A program made the position numbers and the translations under genes. Below the pieces are notes generated by a model. It ran no database searches. It was not told the DNA's origin and was given only the letters and a program-made list of their open reading frames with translations. 39,450 nt of DNA, taken from Candidatus Lloydbacteria bacterium CG22_combo_CG10-13_8_21_14_all_47_15. Lineage in GTDB: Bacteria > Patescibacteriota > Minisyncoccia > Phycocordibacterales > 21-14-all-47-15. Shown here one piece after another: positions 38,998 to 39,450 of the stretch (positions within the stretch are counted from its first letter, which is position 1; every line of letters begins with the position of its first letter). The DNA lies in the NCBI GenBank assembly GCA_002771515.1, contig PCTL01000026.1, positions 1 through 39,450 on the forward strand. Direction: 5' to 3'.

Positions 38998-39450
38998 CTA
39001 GCGCAGATACCGCGCCTTGTTCGCTAGATGCCCGTCAAATGTCCGCGCGTAGTGCATCATGCCTTCTTTGTCGGAAAGATAAAAATAGTATGGAGTGTCC
39101 TCCGGGTTAATAGCAGCAATAATCGCGTCAAGGCCCGGATTTGCAATTGGGCCTGGCGGCAGACCTTTTCTGGTATAGGTATTGTACGGATGGTCAACCT
39201 GAAGGTCTTCCAATGAAAGCTGGAATGTATTTTTTCCGTTGATATATGGGAATACCGCGTCCACTTGAAGCGGCATGCCATCTTTAAGCCGCTTCCACAA
39301 GATTCCAGCGATAACCTCGCGGGTTTCCATCGTGCGTGCTTCCTTCTCAAGGAGTGATGCCATAACAACAACATCGTGAACGCTTTCACCGAAATCTTTG
39401 ATTGCCGGAGCGGTTGTAGATATTTTTTCAATAAAATTTTCTTTCATTCG
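38998..39450 (-). CDS. mltG: endolytic transglycosylase MltG, C-terminal part
   Basis: The gene enters from beyond the window edge; about 150 C-terminal residues are visible. The YceG/MltG motifs are present: VVMASLLEKEA with the catalytic Glu, then VDHPYNTYTRKGLPPGPIANPGLDAIIAAINPEDTPYYFYL. MltG cuts nascent glycan strands and so sets their length. An ATG at 39447 is inside the domain and is not the true start. Confidence 0.92.
   Translation of the reverse strand, partial: RMKENFIEKISTTAPAIKDFGESVHDVVVMASLLEKEARTMETREVIAGILWKRLKDGMPLQVDAVFPYINGKNTFQLSLEDLQVDHPYNTYTRKGLPPGPIANPGLDAIIAAINPEDTPYYFYLSDKEGMMHYARTFDGHLANKARYLR

Overview
The window looks like a chromosome segment of a Candidate Phyla Radiation (Patescibacteria) bacterium, most likely of the Parcubacteria/Paceibacteria group. 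Several things point this way. Housekeeping enzymes are shortened (AlaS 591 aa, ValS 755 aa, L13 about 121 aa). Small membrane and TPR proteins of the CPR type sit between core genes. Most core genes have no Shine-Dalgarno (SD) sequence. All four tRNA genes encode their CCA tail. The group assignment is inference from protein style; no 16S gene is present. I saw no transposase, phage gene or CRISPR array.

Layout. Positions 1-2,690 (+): the 3' part of a repeat element, a DUF192 protein, tRNA-Val and a secreted YVTN beta-propeller protein. 2,755-4,010: tsaD and a shared terminator. 4,008-7,043 (-): a large surface protein with three near-identical Ig-like/acidic repeats, a peptidoglycan-binding-like domain and a C-terminal anchor. 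7,044-7,426: an AT-rich spacer with four copies of one 12-bp motif. 7,427-10,937 (+): valS, a PrsW-like membrane protease and hsp20. 10,938-13,067: hairpins, two hypothetical genes, tRNA-Phe, a tRNA remnant, a small membrane protein, tRNA-Arg and a 5'-truncated CYTH gene that starts on the last base of the tRNA. 13,097-15,356 (-): an alpha/beta hydrolase, an IucA/IucC-like synthetase and a 90-aa partner, the most unusual unit here. 15,339-15,883: non-coding, rich in long hairpins, ending in the second copy of the repeat. 15,884-23,457 (-): glutaredoxin, half-size MFS protein, tRNA-Gly, FtsB-like protein, lepA, murJ and a Wzy/TPR membrane protein, plus a 33-aa membrane protein on the + strand. 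23,574-24,882: rnpB, yqeY and a small accessory gene. 24,866-26,124 (-): mpg and truB. 26,204-26,508 (+): a zinc-ribbon gene. 26,617-30,878 (-): infA-rpmJ-rpsM-rpsK-rpsD-rpoA-rplQ-rplM-rpsI. 30,931-39,450 (-): a J-like membrane protein, an actin-like ATPase, alaS, a leucine-dehydrogenase-family enzyme, mnmA, a DnaQ-like exonuclease, an ATE-like transferase and partial mltG.

How the genes work together. Most of the window serves translation: initiation factor, ribosomal proteins, RNA polymerase alpha, tRNA charging and modification, RNase P and EF4. The second theme is the envelope: lipid II flippase, MltG, FtsB-like protein, surface protein and Wzy/TPR protein. Two styles of gene start stand out. 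Several core genes have an extended -10 element 6-12 nt before the ATG, which predicts leaderless mRNA. A minority (IucA-like enzyme and partner, 89-aa gene, zinc-ribbon gene, dehydrogenase) have strong SD sites, and their transcription units mostly close with strong hairpins. This suggests a separately acquired accessory layer.
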